Source: Syntrophus gentianae
GTDB lineage: Bacteria > Desulfobacterota > Syntrophia > Syntrophales > Syntrophaceae
Direction: 5' to 3'
Assembly: GCF_900109885.1 (NCBI RefSeq)
Contig: NZ_FOBS01000027.1
Location: 1 to 43,643, forward strand
Length of the DNA: 43,643 nucleotides
Shown here: positions 16,144 to 23,533 of the stretch, one piece after another
Numbering within the stretch: position 1 is the stretch's first letter
Layout: each line of letters begins with the position of its first letter
Made by a program: the position numbers and the translations under genes
The notes under the pieces: generated by a model
The model's input: the letters and a program-made list of their open reading frames with translations, nothing else
What the model was told of the DNA's origin: nothing
Database searches by the model: none

Positions 16144-17080
16144 ATACAAGGTCGGTCTGTTCATTCTGATCACTTCCGCCCTGATCATAACGTCGATCGG
16201 GTATGTGGCCTATAAGAAAGAGGTTTTTTCCCGGGTGGACACTTATACCCTGTCTTCCTTTTCCGGTGAGGATCTGACGGTAGGCATGCCGGTTCTCCTG
16301 TCGGGCTACAAAATCGGCAGAGTGGATGCCCTCGAACTCGGCAGTGACGGGCGCATCCTGATTCGGATCAAAATCCCTCACAGGCATGCCAAATGGCTTC
16401 GTAAGGACAGTGTATTCATCATTAACAAACCGCTTTTCGGCGATCCGCGTATCGTTTTATCCGTCGGGAAAATGAGCAGCCCCCCCCTGTCCACAGAAGC
16501 GGTCAAGGAAGTTGTGGTCGCCAACGATATCAATGAAACCATCAAGAAGCTGGAACCGGTCGTGGAACGACTGAACCGGATCACCATCAATATCGAAACC
16601 CTGACGGCAAATCTTGCCGATCCCAAGGGGGACGTAAATCAAATCTTACGCCATACGGAAACACTGACCGAACGGCTTTCCCGTACCGAATCCCTCCTTG
16701 ATCTTGCCGTGGGAAACCCGGATACGGTTTCTGCGGTGCAGGGAGCCCTCCAGAATACGGAAGAAATCACCACGGATATGTCCCGTATCTTGAAAACGGT
16801 GGATGCCATGGCGGTAAAATCTGATGAAGCCCTCTACGGGAAAAATGGGATTTTCCCGTCCTTGAGAACGCTCCTGGTGGATCTTGTTGGCAAACTGGTC
16901 AAACTGGATCAGTTCATTATTCACCTGAACAATGTGGGCGCCAACGTGGACGCATCCACGAAGGATCTTTCGGTACTGCGCAGGGATATTGACGAAACGG
17001 TCAGCACCCTCAACGGTCTGGTCAAGGAAATAGACCGGAAAATACCCTTCAAAAAGGACCCGCAGATAAAACTGCCATGA
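16127..17080 (+). CDS. mlaD: MlaD-like MCE-domain lipid-binding protein
   Basis: This 317-residue protein has an N-terminal membrane helix (about 9-29), an MCE domain (about 38-115, with VGMPVLLSGYKIGRVD and a GDPRIVLSVG strand) and a long helical C terminus (about 135-310) with repeated heptads. MCE proteins form periplasmic hexamers that bind lipid at a hydrophobic pore; the long helix may extend toward the outer membrane. It follows the degenerate ATPase with a 17-base overlap and precedes the lipoprotein by an ATGA overlap. Confidence 0.9.
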   Translation: MFRNIEYKVGLFILITSALIITSIGYVAYKKEVFSRVDTYTLSSFSGEDLTVGMPVLLSGYKIGRVDALELGSDGRILIRIKIPHRHAKWLRKDSVFIINKPLFGDPRIVLSVGKMSSPPLSTEAVKEVVVANDINETIKKLEPVVERLNRITINIETLTANLADPKGDVNQILRHTETLTERLSRTESLLDLAVGNPDTVSAVQGALQNTEEITTDMSRILKTVDAMAVKSDEALYGKNGIFPSLRTLLVDLVGKLVKLDQFIIHLNNVGANVDASTKDLSVLRRDIDETVSTLNGLVKEIDRKIPFKKDPQIKLP

Positions 17081-17784
17081 AAAGATATCTTGGTCTCATT
17101 TGTTGCTGCCTGCTTCTTCTATGCGGGTGCGCCGCGCAATCCATACCGGAATGGAGAACGGACAGTTTTAATTCTCTGGAAAAATATAAGGACGAGTTCC
17201 TGGCGGGAAAAGAGCACCTGGCGGAAGTCCACTTTCAAAAGGCCGTCGATGAAATCAAGAGCAGCGGAGATCTGACCCTGCTGATGACGGCTCACCTCAC
17301 GCGATCGGCCCTGCAGATTGCCGTCCTTGAAACGCCCGACTTCAGGAATTATCTTGAAATCGCAAAGGCCGATCCGGCCGATGCCGATGAGCAAAAAAAC
17401 TATTATCTGTTATTAGAAGGTAAATTCGATTCGCTTCAGAAGGATAAGCTTCCAAAGCCCTATCAGGACCTTGCCGAGGTTCTGGAAAAAGGCGATCAGA
17501 AGGAAATATCCCAGGTGGTAGGTGAAATTCAGGACGACCTGTCCCGATTGATTGCCACCGGCCTTGCCGTTCGCAATGGCAGGGAAGATGAGGCCCTCCT
17601 GACCGGTGCGGTCGATCTGGCCTCCTCCCACGGCTGGCGGAAGCCCCTCTTGATTTATCTTAATCGGTTGAAATCCTATTATCGGGAAAATCAGAACTGG
17701 GAAAAAGAGGAGAAAATCCGCCTGAAGATGGAATTGCTCACTCCCCACTCAGGCATGCGGGGCAAGACGGGTCCAGCTTGTTGA
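17077..17784 (+). CDS. Lipoprotein of the MCE transport operon
   Basis: A 235-residue protein with a lipoprotein signal peptide: basic start, hydrophobic core and a lipobox LLCGC with the lipidated C18. The mature part is helical and rich in charged residues, with a weak TPR-like character (AEVHFQKAVDEIK). No known enzyme motif is visible. It overlaps mlaD by ATGA and is the last gene of the run. An outer-membrane partner for the MlaD pore is the natural guess, but this is inference. Its final 36 bases overlap the convergent pdxT gene. Confidence 0.75.
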   Translation: MKRYLGLICCCLLLLCGCAAQSIPEWRTDSFNSLEKYKDEFLAGKEHLAEVHFQKAVDEIKSSGDLTLLMTAHLTRSALQIAVLETPDFRNYLEIAKADPADADEQKNYYLLLEGKFDSLQKDKLPKPYQDLAEVLEKGDQKEISQVVGEIQDDLSRLIATGLAVRNGREDEALLTGAVDLASSHGWRKPLLIYLNRLKSYYRENQNWEKEEKIRLKMELLTPHSGMRGKTGPAC

Positions 17785-18420
17785 ATTCCACAGATGGCCT
17801 GCTTTAGCGACTCGATTCTCGGAAGGGGAAATACCGCATTTAAGGGCAAAATACCGATGGAAGGCCAGACAGGGCGTCAATTCCGGATGAAAGACGGTGA
17901 CGAGCACCTGGTCATTTTCCGCGGCGGCAATGTAATCCTGAAATTTCAGGAGAACCCGAACCGTGCTTCCGACGCGGAAGATCTTAGGCGCGCGGATAAA
18001 TGTGAGGGGAATGGGGTCCGGAGAGACCTCGGGGATCGAGGCTTCGATAGAAAAACTGTCAAGCTGTGAACCGAAACTGTTCCTTTCGATATCCATATCG
18101 ATCAACCCGAGGTGAGGCTTTTCTCCGAGGACACCGGTAGCCAGGAGGATGGCGCCGGCACAGGTCCCCCAGATCTTCATCCCTCTTTGAAAGGCGTCCA
18201 GGAGAGCCCTTTCCAGATCAAACATCCGCATCAGCCGAGAGAGACAGGTGCTTTCCCCTCCCGGAAGGATCAGCCCCGCGATCCCTTCAAAATCAATGGG
18301 TTCCTTGACCCGTATCCCGGTTATGCCCAGCCGTTCCAGATGGTCGAGATGTTCGCAGACCCCTCCCTGAAGATCAAGAACACCGATTCTGTTTGTTGGA
18401 CTGCCTTCACTGCAAATCAT
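17749..18420 (-). CDS. pdxT: Pyridoxal 5'-phosphate synthase glutaminase subunit PdxT
   Basis: This class I glutamine amidotransferase releases ammonia from glutamine for PdxS. Its 223 residues include PGGEST (53-58), the nucleophile C87 in GTCAGAILLA, and H178/E180 in FHPEL, so the triad is complete. Near the C terminus a short tail (STSWTRLAPHA) runs into the convergent lipoprotein gene, a 36-base tail-to-tail overlap. It lies 12 bases after pdxS and is surely co-transcribed. Confidence 0.95.
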   Translation of the reverse strand: MICSEGSPTNRIGVLDLQGGVCEHLDHLERLGITGIRVKEPIDFEGIAGLILPGGESTCLSRLMRMFDLERALLDAFQRGMKIWGTCAGAILLATGVLGEKPHLGLIDMDIERNSFGSQLDSFSIEASIPEVSPDPIPLTFIRAPKIFRVGSTVRVLLKFQDYIAAAENDQVLVTVFHPELTPCLAFHRYFALKCGISPSENRVAKAGHLWNSTSWTRLAPHA

Positions 18421-18432
18421 CTTAACGAATAA

Positions 18433-19314
18433 TTACCAGCCGCGCACCGCCAGGATCTGATCTTCCGGTATTTGAGCGATCTCAAGGCCCGGCATGGCAT
18501 CGCCCAAATCCAGGGACGCCTCCAGAACCTTTGCAGCGTCGTTGAAGTAAGCCGTTGCCTTGACAATGGCGCGTGCCCGTTTGGCTGGATCCGATGATTT
18601 GAAGATGCCGGATCCGACAAAGACGCCGTCGCAGCCGAGCTGCATCATCAAGGCCGCATCCGCCGGCGTTGCAATCCCACCTGCGGCAAAATTGACCACG
18701 GGAAGTCGGCCAAGCTTCCGAACCTGAAGGGCAAGCTCATAAGGAATTCCATTGTTCTTCGCAAAGCCCGTAACTTCCTCGACCGGCATGGCGATCAGCT
18801 GTCGCGTTTCCCGATTCATGGTCCGCATATGGCGCACGGCTTCCACCACGTTACCCGTTCCGGCTTCCCCTTTCGTTCGGATCATGGCTGCACCTTCGGC
18901 GATCCGACGGAGGGCCTCGCCGAGATTTCTGGCGCCACAGACAAAGGGGATTGAAAACTTTGTTTTATCAATATGGCATTCTTCATCAGCGGGCGTAAGG
19001 ACTTCGCTTTCATCGATATAATCGATCTTCAACGCTTCCAGGATCTGCGCCTCCACAAAGTGACCGATCCGCGCCTTTGCCATGACCGGGATTGAAACAG
19101 ATTTTTTGATTTCAGATATCATGTCTGGATCAGACATCCGGGCTACGCCACCCTGGGCGCGAATGTCCGCGGGGACCCGTTCCAGAGCCATGACCGCCAC
19201 AGCCCCTGCTTCCTCCGCGATTTTGGCCTGTTCAACATTGGTGACGTCCATGATGACCCCACCCTTAAGCATTTGTGCCAGTTGAACATTCAATTCATAT
19301 CTTTTTGTGTCCAC
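18433..19314 (-). CDS. pdxS: Pyridoxal 5'-phosphate synthase lyase subunit PdxS
   Basis: This TIM-barrel enzyme builds PLP from ribose 5-phosphate, glyceraldehyde 3-phosphate and ammonia. The 293-residue protein shows the family blocks [41 protein letters not shown] (with the catalytic lysine) and [15 protein letters not shown]. The start is GTG at 19312-19314 behind a GAGAGAGG ribosome-binding site. With pdxT it forms the deoxyxylulose-independent vitamin B6 pathway. Confidence 0.97.
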   Translation of the reverse strand: MDTKRYELNVQLAQMLKGGVIMDVTNVEQAKIAEEAGAVAVMALERVPADIRAQGGVARMSDPDMISEIKKSVSIPVMAKARIGHFVEAQILEALKIDYIDESEVLTPADEECHIDKTKFSIPFVCGARNLGEALRRIAEGAAMIRTKGEAGTGNVVEAVRHMRTMNRETRQLIAMPVEEVTGFAKNNGIPYELALQVRKLGRLPVVNFAAGGIATPADAALMMQLGCDGVFVGSGIFKSSDPAKRARAIVKATAYFNDAAKVLEASLDLGDAMPGLEIAQIPEDQILAVRGW

Positions 19315-19435
19315 GATCTTTTACCTCTCTCGTTCTCAGAGTTTCTCTGATTTAAAGTCTTTCGATTTTTATGATGATTTCGGGAATACGTCAAGAGTAA
19401 AACGCGAATGAGATGATACCGAATAATAAGAAGGA

Positions 19436-20215
19436 TTACCAGAACATGCGCATTTTTATGCCCTGCGAATTCAAATAAGTCTTGATATCTTTTATGGTAT
19501 ACATATCGTAATGGACCATGGATGCGATCAGTGCCGCATCGGCTCTGCCCCGGGTAAGGACATCTCTGAGATGTTCAGGTTTTCCCGCTCCGCCGGAAGC
19601 AATGACCGGAATACTCACATTGGAGGAAATCAGAGACGTCAAATCGATTTCGTAACCTTCCTGGGTGCCGTCCGCATCGATGGAATTCAGACAGATTTCT
19701 CCGGCGCCAAGGCTCTCGGCTTCCTTTGCCCACGCCAAGGCATCGATCCCAGTAAAAACCCTGCCTCCATGAATCACCATTTCGTAGCCAGAAGGAATGG
19801 CAGGGGACACATCGACCTTCTTGACATCCATCCCCAAAACGATGCACTGGGAGCCGAAGGCCTTCGCCCCCTCCCGAATCAAAGGGGGATTCTTTACGGC
19901 TTCCGAATTGACACTGATCTTTTCAGCACCGGCCAGGATAACGCGTCTCATGTCCTCGACGGTGCGAATTCCTCCACCGACGGAAAAGGGAATCATAATC
20001 GCTTCGGCCACCTGGCGGACGATATCGATCATGATGTCCCGACTGTCGGACGAAGCCGTGATGTCGTAAAAGACAATTTCATCAGCCCCCTGCTCATAGT
20101 ATTGACGAGCCGCTTCAACAGGATCGCCGATATCAATATTCGCCTTGAATTTTATGCCTTTGGTTAATTTACCGGCGCGTACGTCCAGGCAGGGAATGAT
20201 TCGTTTACTCAGCAT
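19436..20215 (-). CDS. hisF: Imidazole glycerol phosphate synthase cyclase subunit HisF
   Basis: This (beta/alpha)8 barrel closes the imidazole ring in histidine synthesis using ammonia from HisH. The catalytic D11 (IIPCLDV) and D130 (VLGMDV) are present, with the phosphate-binding VGGGIRT and [10 protein letters not shown] loops. At 259 residues it is of normal size. The second half has NSIDADGT where most HisF have TSMDRDGT. That raised the possibility of a HisF2-type surface-glycan paralogue, but both catalytic Asp residues and the HisH pairing favour true HisF. It overlaps hisH by 11 bases. Confidence 0.9.
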   Translation of the reverse strand: MLSKRIIPCLDVRAGKLTKGIKFKANIDIGDPVEAARQYYEQGADEIVFYDITASSDSRDIMIDIVRQVAEAIMIPFSVGGGIRTVEDMRRVILAGAEKISVNSEAVKNPPLIREGAKAFGSQCIVLGMDVKKVDVSPAIPSGYEMVIHGGRVFTGIDALAWAKEAESLGAGEICLNSIDADGTQEGYEIDLTSLISSNVSIPVIASGGAGKPEHLRDVLTRGRADAALIASMVHYDMYTIKDIKTYLNSQGIKMRMFW

Positions 20216-20840
20216 CAGTTCCTCTCCATCGGCAAAAATTCTCGAGCAACATCAACCCGGGTTTTCCGCTTTTTTCCGGATGAAATTGCACGGCGACGAC
20301 ATTCTCTGACCCAACCGCTGACGAAAATTCTATTCCATAAGAGGTCGTTCCTAGAACGTTTTCTTTCCTCTTCGGCTGGGGAAAGAAGGAATGCACGAAA
20401 TAGAATTCCGCATTCGCTGGAATCCCCCGGAATACGGGGTGGTCTCCTCGAAAGGAAACGGAATTCCATCCCATGTGAGGAATTTTTAGCCGCAGGCCGT
20501 CATAGGCCATGTCGTCGGGGAAGCGTTTAACCTCACCAGGGAGTATTCCCAAACAGGGCGTGTCGTTTTCTTCACTGTAATCGAAGATGATCTGTGTTCC
20601 CAGACAGATCCCCAGCAGTGGTTTCCCTTCCTGGGCAAGGCGGACAATGACTCCGTCCAGCCCTGTCTGCCTGAGATGCGCCATGGCTTCGCCTGCGGCG
20701 CCAACACCGGGGAAAATGATATGCGAAGCGCTGTTTAGCACTTCATAATCACGGGTAATTTGACAGTCCTGTTTCAGCCATCTGAGGGCACGGTACACAC
20801 TGGTCAAATTCCCGGCCTGGTAATCAATAATCGCAATCAT
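20205..20840 (-). CDS. hisH: Imidazole glycerol phosphate synthase glutaminase subunit HisH
   Basis: This class I glutamine amidotransferase supplies ammonia to HisF. The 211 residues carry the oxyanion loop [10 protein letters not shown], the nucleophile C79 in GICLGTQ and H187/E189 in QFHPEKS. The pair hisH-hisF stands alone here, without the other his genes, so the rest of the pathway must lie elsewhere. Confidence 0.93.
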   Translation of the reverse strand: MIAIIDYQAGNLTSVYRALRWLKQDCQITRDYEVLNSASHIIFPGVGAAGEAMAHLRQTGLDGVIVRLAQEGKPLLGICLGTQIIFDYSEENDTPCLGILPGEVKRFPDDMAYDGLRLKIPHMGWNSVSFRGDHPVFRGIPANAEFYFVHSFFPQPKRKENVLGTTSYGIEFSSAVGSENVVAVQFHPEKSGKPGLMLLENFCRWRGTDAE

Positions 20841-20889
20841 AATTTCATCTGAATGACTGGATAAGAGTTCTTCGCTCCGCGACTTCTAT

Positions 20890-20929
20890 GTAAAAAGCCT
20901 CGCCTGACACGGAAGCCAGGCAAGGCTTT
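20890..20929 (-). terminator. Rho-independent terminator of the thiolase/DUF35 operon
   Basis: AAAGCCT-c-GCCTG (20894-20906) pairs with CAGGC-a-AGGCTTT (20917-20929) around a 10-base loop. Read on the minus strand the stem is followed by a run of T, so it should stop transcripts leaving the DUF35 gene before hisH. Confidence 0.8.
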
Positions 20930-20941
20930 CAGACTTCTCAA

Positions 20942-20997
20942 TGAGTGCGGCTTTCCACCACGACGCAGATCTTGCTTCGTTCAGTTTCCCGCACTCA
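20942..20997. repeat. Nested inverted repeat between DUF35 gene and terminator
   Basis: TGAGTGCGG (20942-20950) and CCGCACTCA (20989-20997) form a perfect 9-bp outer stem. Inside it ACGACGCA (20960-20967) and TGCTTCGT (20973-20980) form a second stem with one mismatch and loop GATCT. The element lies six bases beyond the DUF35 stop and is separate from the terminator; its function is unknown. Confidence 0.6.
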
Positions 20998-21002
20998 AAT
21001 CA

Positions 21003-21437
21003 CTATGCAAGCTGAAACACATAAGTCAGCTGCCCGTTGGCTGTCTTGGCGGACTTTGCACTCAGCTCCATGCCGACCTTCAAGGTCTCGTCAGGATTGG
21101 AGACCGCCGGATCGATGCGCCCGAATACCTTGTAATCGCCGTAATCTACAAGGGCGATGGTGTAGGGCAGTTCATCCGTGAAGCCCGTCGGACCATAACG
21201 GAGGGTACTGAAGGAAACCAGTTTCCCCTTTCCGGTGACTTCAAACCAATCCATATTGCTGGACAGAGACTTGTAGCACTGCGCACGGGGCGGGAAAAAC
21301 TTCTGGCCGCAGTCCTTGCAGACTGTTCCCATGATCTTGCCCTGTTCCAGGTAATCAATAAAATCGTTGACCTGCGTTAAACTGGTGAAGCTCACCGTCC
21401 CAAATTTACTGAAGCGAACATCTTTATCTTTAGCCAT
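21003..21437 (-). CDS. DUF35 zinc-ribbon/OB-fold protein, thiolase partner
   Basis: This 144-residue protein has the DUF35 layout: N-terminal helix, rubredoxin-like ribbon and OB fold (about 70-135). The ribbon shows C40, C43 and C54, but the fourth ligand position is S57 (CYKS where CPxC is usual), so zinc may be weakly bound or absent. In BbsAB (benzoylsuccinyl-CoA thiolase) and related pairs a DUF35 subunit forms a complex with a thiolase. Here the thiolase gene is two bases upstream in the same operon. Confidence 0.85.
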   Translation of the reverse strand: MAKDKDVRFSKFGTVSFTSLTQVNDFIDYLEQGKIMGTVCKDCGQKFFPPRAQCYKSLSSNMDWFEVTGKGKLVSFSTLRYGPTGFTDELPYTIALVDYGDYKVFGRIDPAVSNPDETLKVGMELSAKSAKTANGQLTYVFQLA

Positions 21438-21439
21438 GA

Positions 21440-22606
21440 TTATTCTCTCCCAAAAATAGTCACACTACCGTACAAGCCAACACCACCGATGTTATGAACC
21501 AGACCGAACATCGGATCCTTCACCTGAATATTATCGGCCTCATTCCTTAACTGCCGAACGATGGTCCGAACCTGCGAACCACCCGTTGCTCCGATGGGAT
21601 GTCCCTTGGAAAGGAGCCCGCCGTCGATGTTGACGGGGATGCTTCCCTCTTTATAGGTCTCTTTTGCACGGACTAATTCAGGACCGCCACCCGCTTCCGC
21701 AAAACCGAGGTTTTCGATGGCCATCATTTCGGCAATGGTGAAGCAGTCATGGACTTCTGCCACATCGATATGCTTCGGCGTGATGCCGGCCATCTTGTAA
21801 GCCTGCCGGCCCGCTTCAACGCCGACCGCCAACCCGCTCAAAGATTCGCGCCCGACCATGTTGACAGATGCCGAAGCGGCGCCAACGCCGAGAACCCAGA
21901 CGGGTTTCTTACAGAATCTCTTCGCCTTTTCTTCATTGGCGACGATGATGCAGGAGCTGCCGTCGGCATTCGCACAGCAATCACCCACGCGCAGAGGGCT
22001 GGCGACGGGGCCGCCCATCTTCTGCGGATCGAGGAAATCTTCATGGGCCACTGGTTTCCGATAAACGGCGCGGTCATTAAGAACGCCGTAGGTTGCTGAT
22101 TTCACACGGATATTTGCAAGATCTTCCGGTTTTGATCCGTATTTTGCGAAGTGAGCCTGGGCATGAAGGGCATAGTATGCAGGCATCATCGTGCCGAAAG
22201 TTGATTCCCACTGAATGTCCGCACCGCGGCCCATTCTTTCCTGGGATTCATTGGAGGTCAGCTGGGACATGATCTGGAAGCCCAGAACCATGACGCAGTC
22301 ATGAAGGCCGGACGCAACCAGGGAATAAGCCAGCTTTAATCCCGTGCTGCTGGATGAACAGAGGGTTTCAACATAGAATGTCGGTTGAGGATTCAAGCCC
22401 AGGTATTCGGCAACAACACCGGCCGGGGATCTCTGCTTGTCATACTCGGGGGCGGAGCACATGACCGTGGCGTCAACATCCGAGTTCTGTATATTTGCAT
22501 CCTTCATTGCTTCACTGTAAGCTTCAAACGCCAATTCCCTTATGGAACCGGGATAGCTTCGAACAAAGGTGCTTTGTCCTACGCCAATAACTGCAACTCG
22601 ACTCAT
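21440..22606 (-). CDS. SCP2/BbsB-type thiolase
   Basis: This 388-residue thiolase-fold protein has the nucleophile C83 (TLCSSSSTG), H336 (SKGHPIGATG), H286 (EVHDCF) and H371 in HNIGGVG. The last motif replaces the CxG cysteine of classic biosynthetic and degradative thiolases, as in the SCP-x and BbsB groups. Together with DUF35 it probably cleaves or forms a 3-oxoacyl-CoA, plausibly in aromatic or alicyclic acid metabolism; the substrate cannot be told from sequence. A promoter lies about 75 bases upstream. Confidence 0.88.
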   Translation of the reverse strand: MSRVAVIGVGQSTFVRSYPGSIRELAFEAYSEAMKDANIQNSDVDATVMCSAPEYDKQRSPAGVVAEYLGLNPQPTFYVETLCSSSSTGLKLAYSLVASGLHDCVMVLGFQIMSQLTSNESQERMGRGADIQWESTFGTMMPAYYALHAQAHFAKYGSKPEDLANIRVKSATYGVLNDRAVYRKPVAHEDFLDPQKMGGPVASPLRVGDCCANADGSSCIIVANEEKAKRFCKKPVWVLGVGAASASVNMVGRESLSGLAVGVEAGRQAYKMAGITPKHIDVAEVHDCFTIAEMMAIENLGFAEAGGGPELVRAKETYKEGSIPVNIDGGLLSKGHPIGATGGSQVRTIVRQLRNEADNIQVKDPMFGLVHNIGGVGLYGSVTIFGRE

Positions 22607-22682
22607 AAATCTCCTCCTGATCTTTTTGTTTAATTCGTCCCGTCACACAATTCTAACTGCCAGATTAATGCTAAACGGAGAA

Positions 22683-22711
22683 TTGCTACCATAAAATAGA
22701 AGGACTGTCAA
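22683..22711 (-). promoter_or_regulatory. Sigma-70-like promoter of the thiolase operon
   Basis: On the minus strand TTGACA (22711-22706) and TAGCAA (22688-22683) are separated by 17 bases, and TGG precedes the -10 as an extended element. The leader before the thiolase ATG would be about 70 bases. Confidence 0.5.
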
Positions 22712-22798
22712 TTTATAAAAGTTCCCCTTTTTGCACAGATATGCCGATCGGCCCTCATCCGCACCCCCTTGCTTCCGTCGCTTGCACGACCATATCCT

Positions 22799-23533
22799 CT
22801 ATGCTTTTTCTTTAAAAAAGTCCTGCCCGGTGAGTTTGTCCGTCAATCCGGGATGGGTGGACCAGTTGCCCCGCAGGGTCGGCAGTGACAGGGATTTTCG
22901 AATCAATTCGGAAAAGGTTTCCCTGGACACAAACCGTCCGCCCAGGGAGGCAAGATGGGGGGTATAAACCTGGCAGTCAATCAGGGTAAAGCGAAGTTTC
23001 CCCAGAAGATGGGCGAGATAAATCAACGCGGCCTTGGAGGCGTTTTTTTCATGAGAAAACATGGATTCGCCAAAAAAGCAGCCTCCCAGGGAAACGCCAT
23101 AAAGTCCCCCGACGAGTTCTTTGTCCCGCCATGTCTCCACGGAATGAGCATATCCCAGTTCATGAAGAATGCAGTACGCTTCCTCCATCTCCCCCGTAAT
23201 CCAGGTCCCCTCCTGAGTCGGACGGCCTATTTTCCGGCAGGCGGAAATCACCGCTTCAAAATGCGTATCCAGGGTCATGGAGAACCGATTCTGACGGAGA
23301 ACCCGCCGCATGCTCCGGGAAGAAACGATTTCCTGAGGAAAGAGGATAAAGCGAGGCTGGGGAGCCCACCAGAGAATGGGCTCCCCAGGGGAATACCAGG
23401 GGAAGATACCCTGTCGATAAGCCTCAAGCAGGCGATAGGGCGATAAATCACCGCCTACCGCCAGGAGGCCGTTTTCCATCGCCAGGGAAACAGGAGGGAA
23501 AAGGACCTGTTTACCGAGCCGGAAGATCGGCAT
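22799..23533 (-). CDS. aat: Leucyl/phenylalanyl-tRNA--protein transferase
   Basis: Aat adds Leu or Phe to the N terminus of proteins beginning with Arg or Lys, turning them into substrates for ClpS/ClpAP. The 244-residue protein shows the characteristic blocks LLAVGGDLS, YRQGIFPWY, PILWWAPQPR, GTWITGEMEEAY and GGLYGVSLGG-FFGESMFS. Its start lies 23 bases inside the end of clpA, so the two are co-translated. It is last in the clpS-clpA-aat order. Confidence 0.96.
   Translation of the reverse strand: MPIFRLGKQVLFPPVSLAMENGLLAVGGDLSPYRLLEAYRQGIFPWYSPGEPILWWAPQPRFILFPQEIVSSRSMRRVLRQNRFSMTLDTHFEAVISACRKIGRPTQEGTWITGEMEEAYCILHELGYAHSVETWRDKELVGGLYGVSLGGCFFGESMFSHEKNASKAALIYLAHLLGKLRFTLIDCQVYTPHLASLGGRFVSRETFSELIRKSLSLPTLRGNWSTHPGLTDKLTGQDFFKEKA

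Noticed and set aside
19436-20840. HisF2/HisH2 surface-glycan amidotransferase pair
   Set aside because: Both catalytic Asp residues of HisF (D11, D130) and the HisH triad are present and no glycan genes are nearby.
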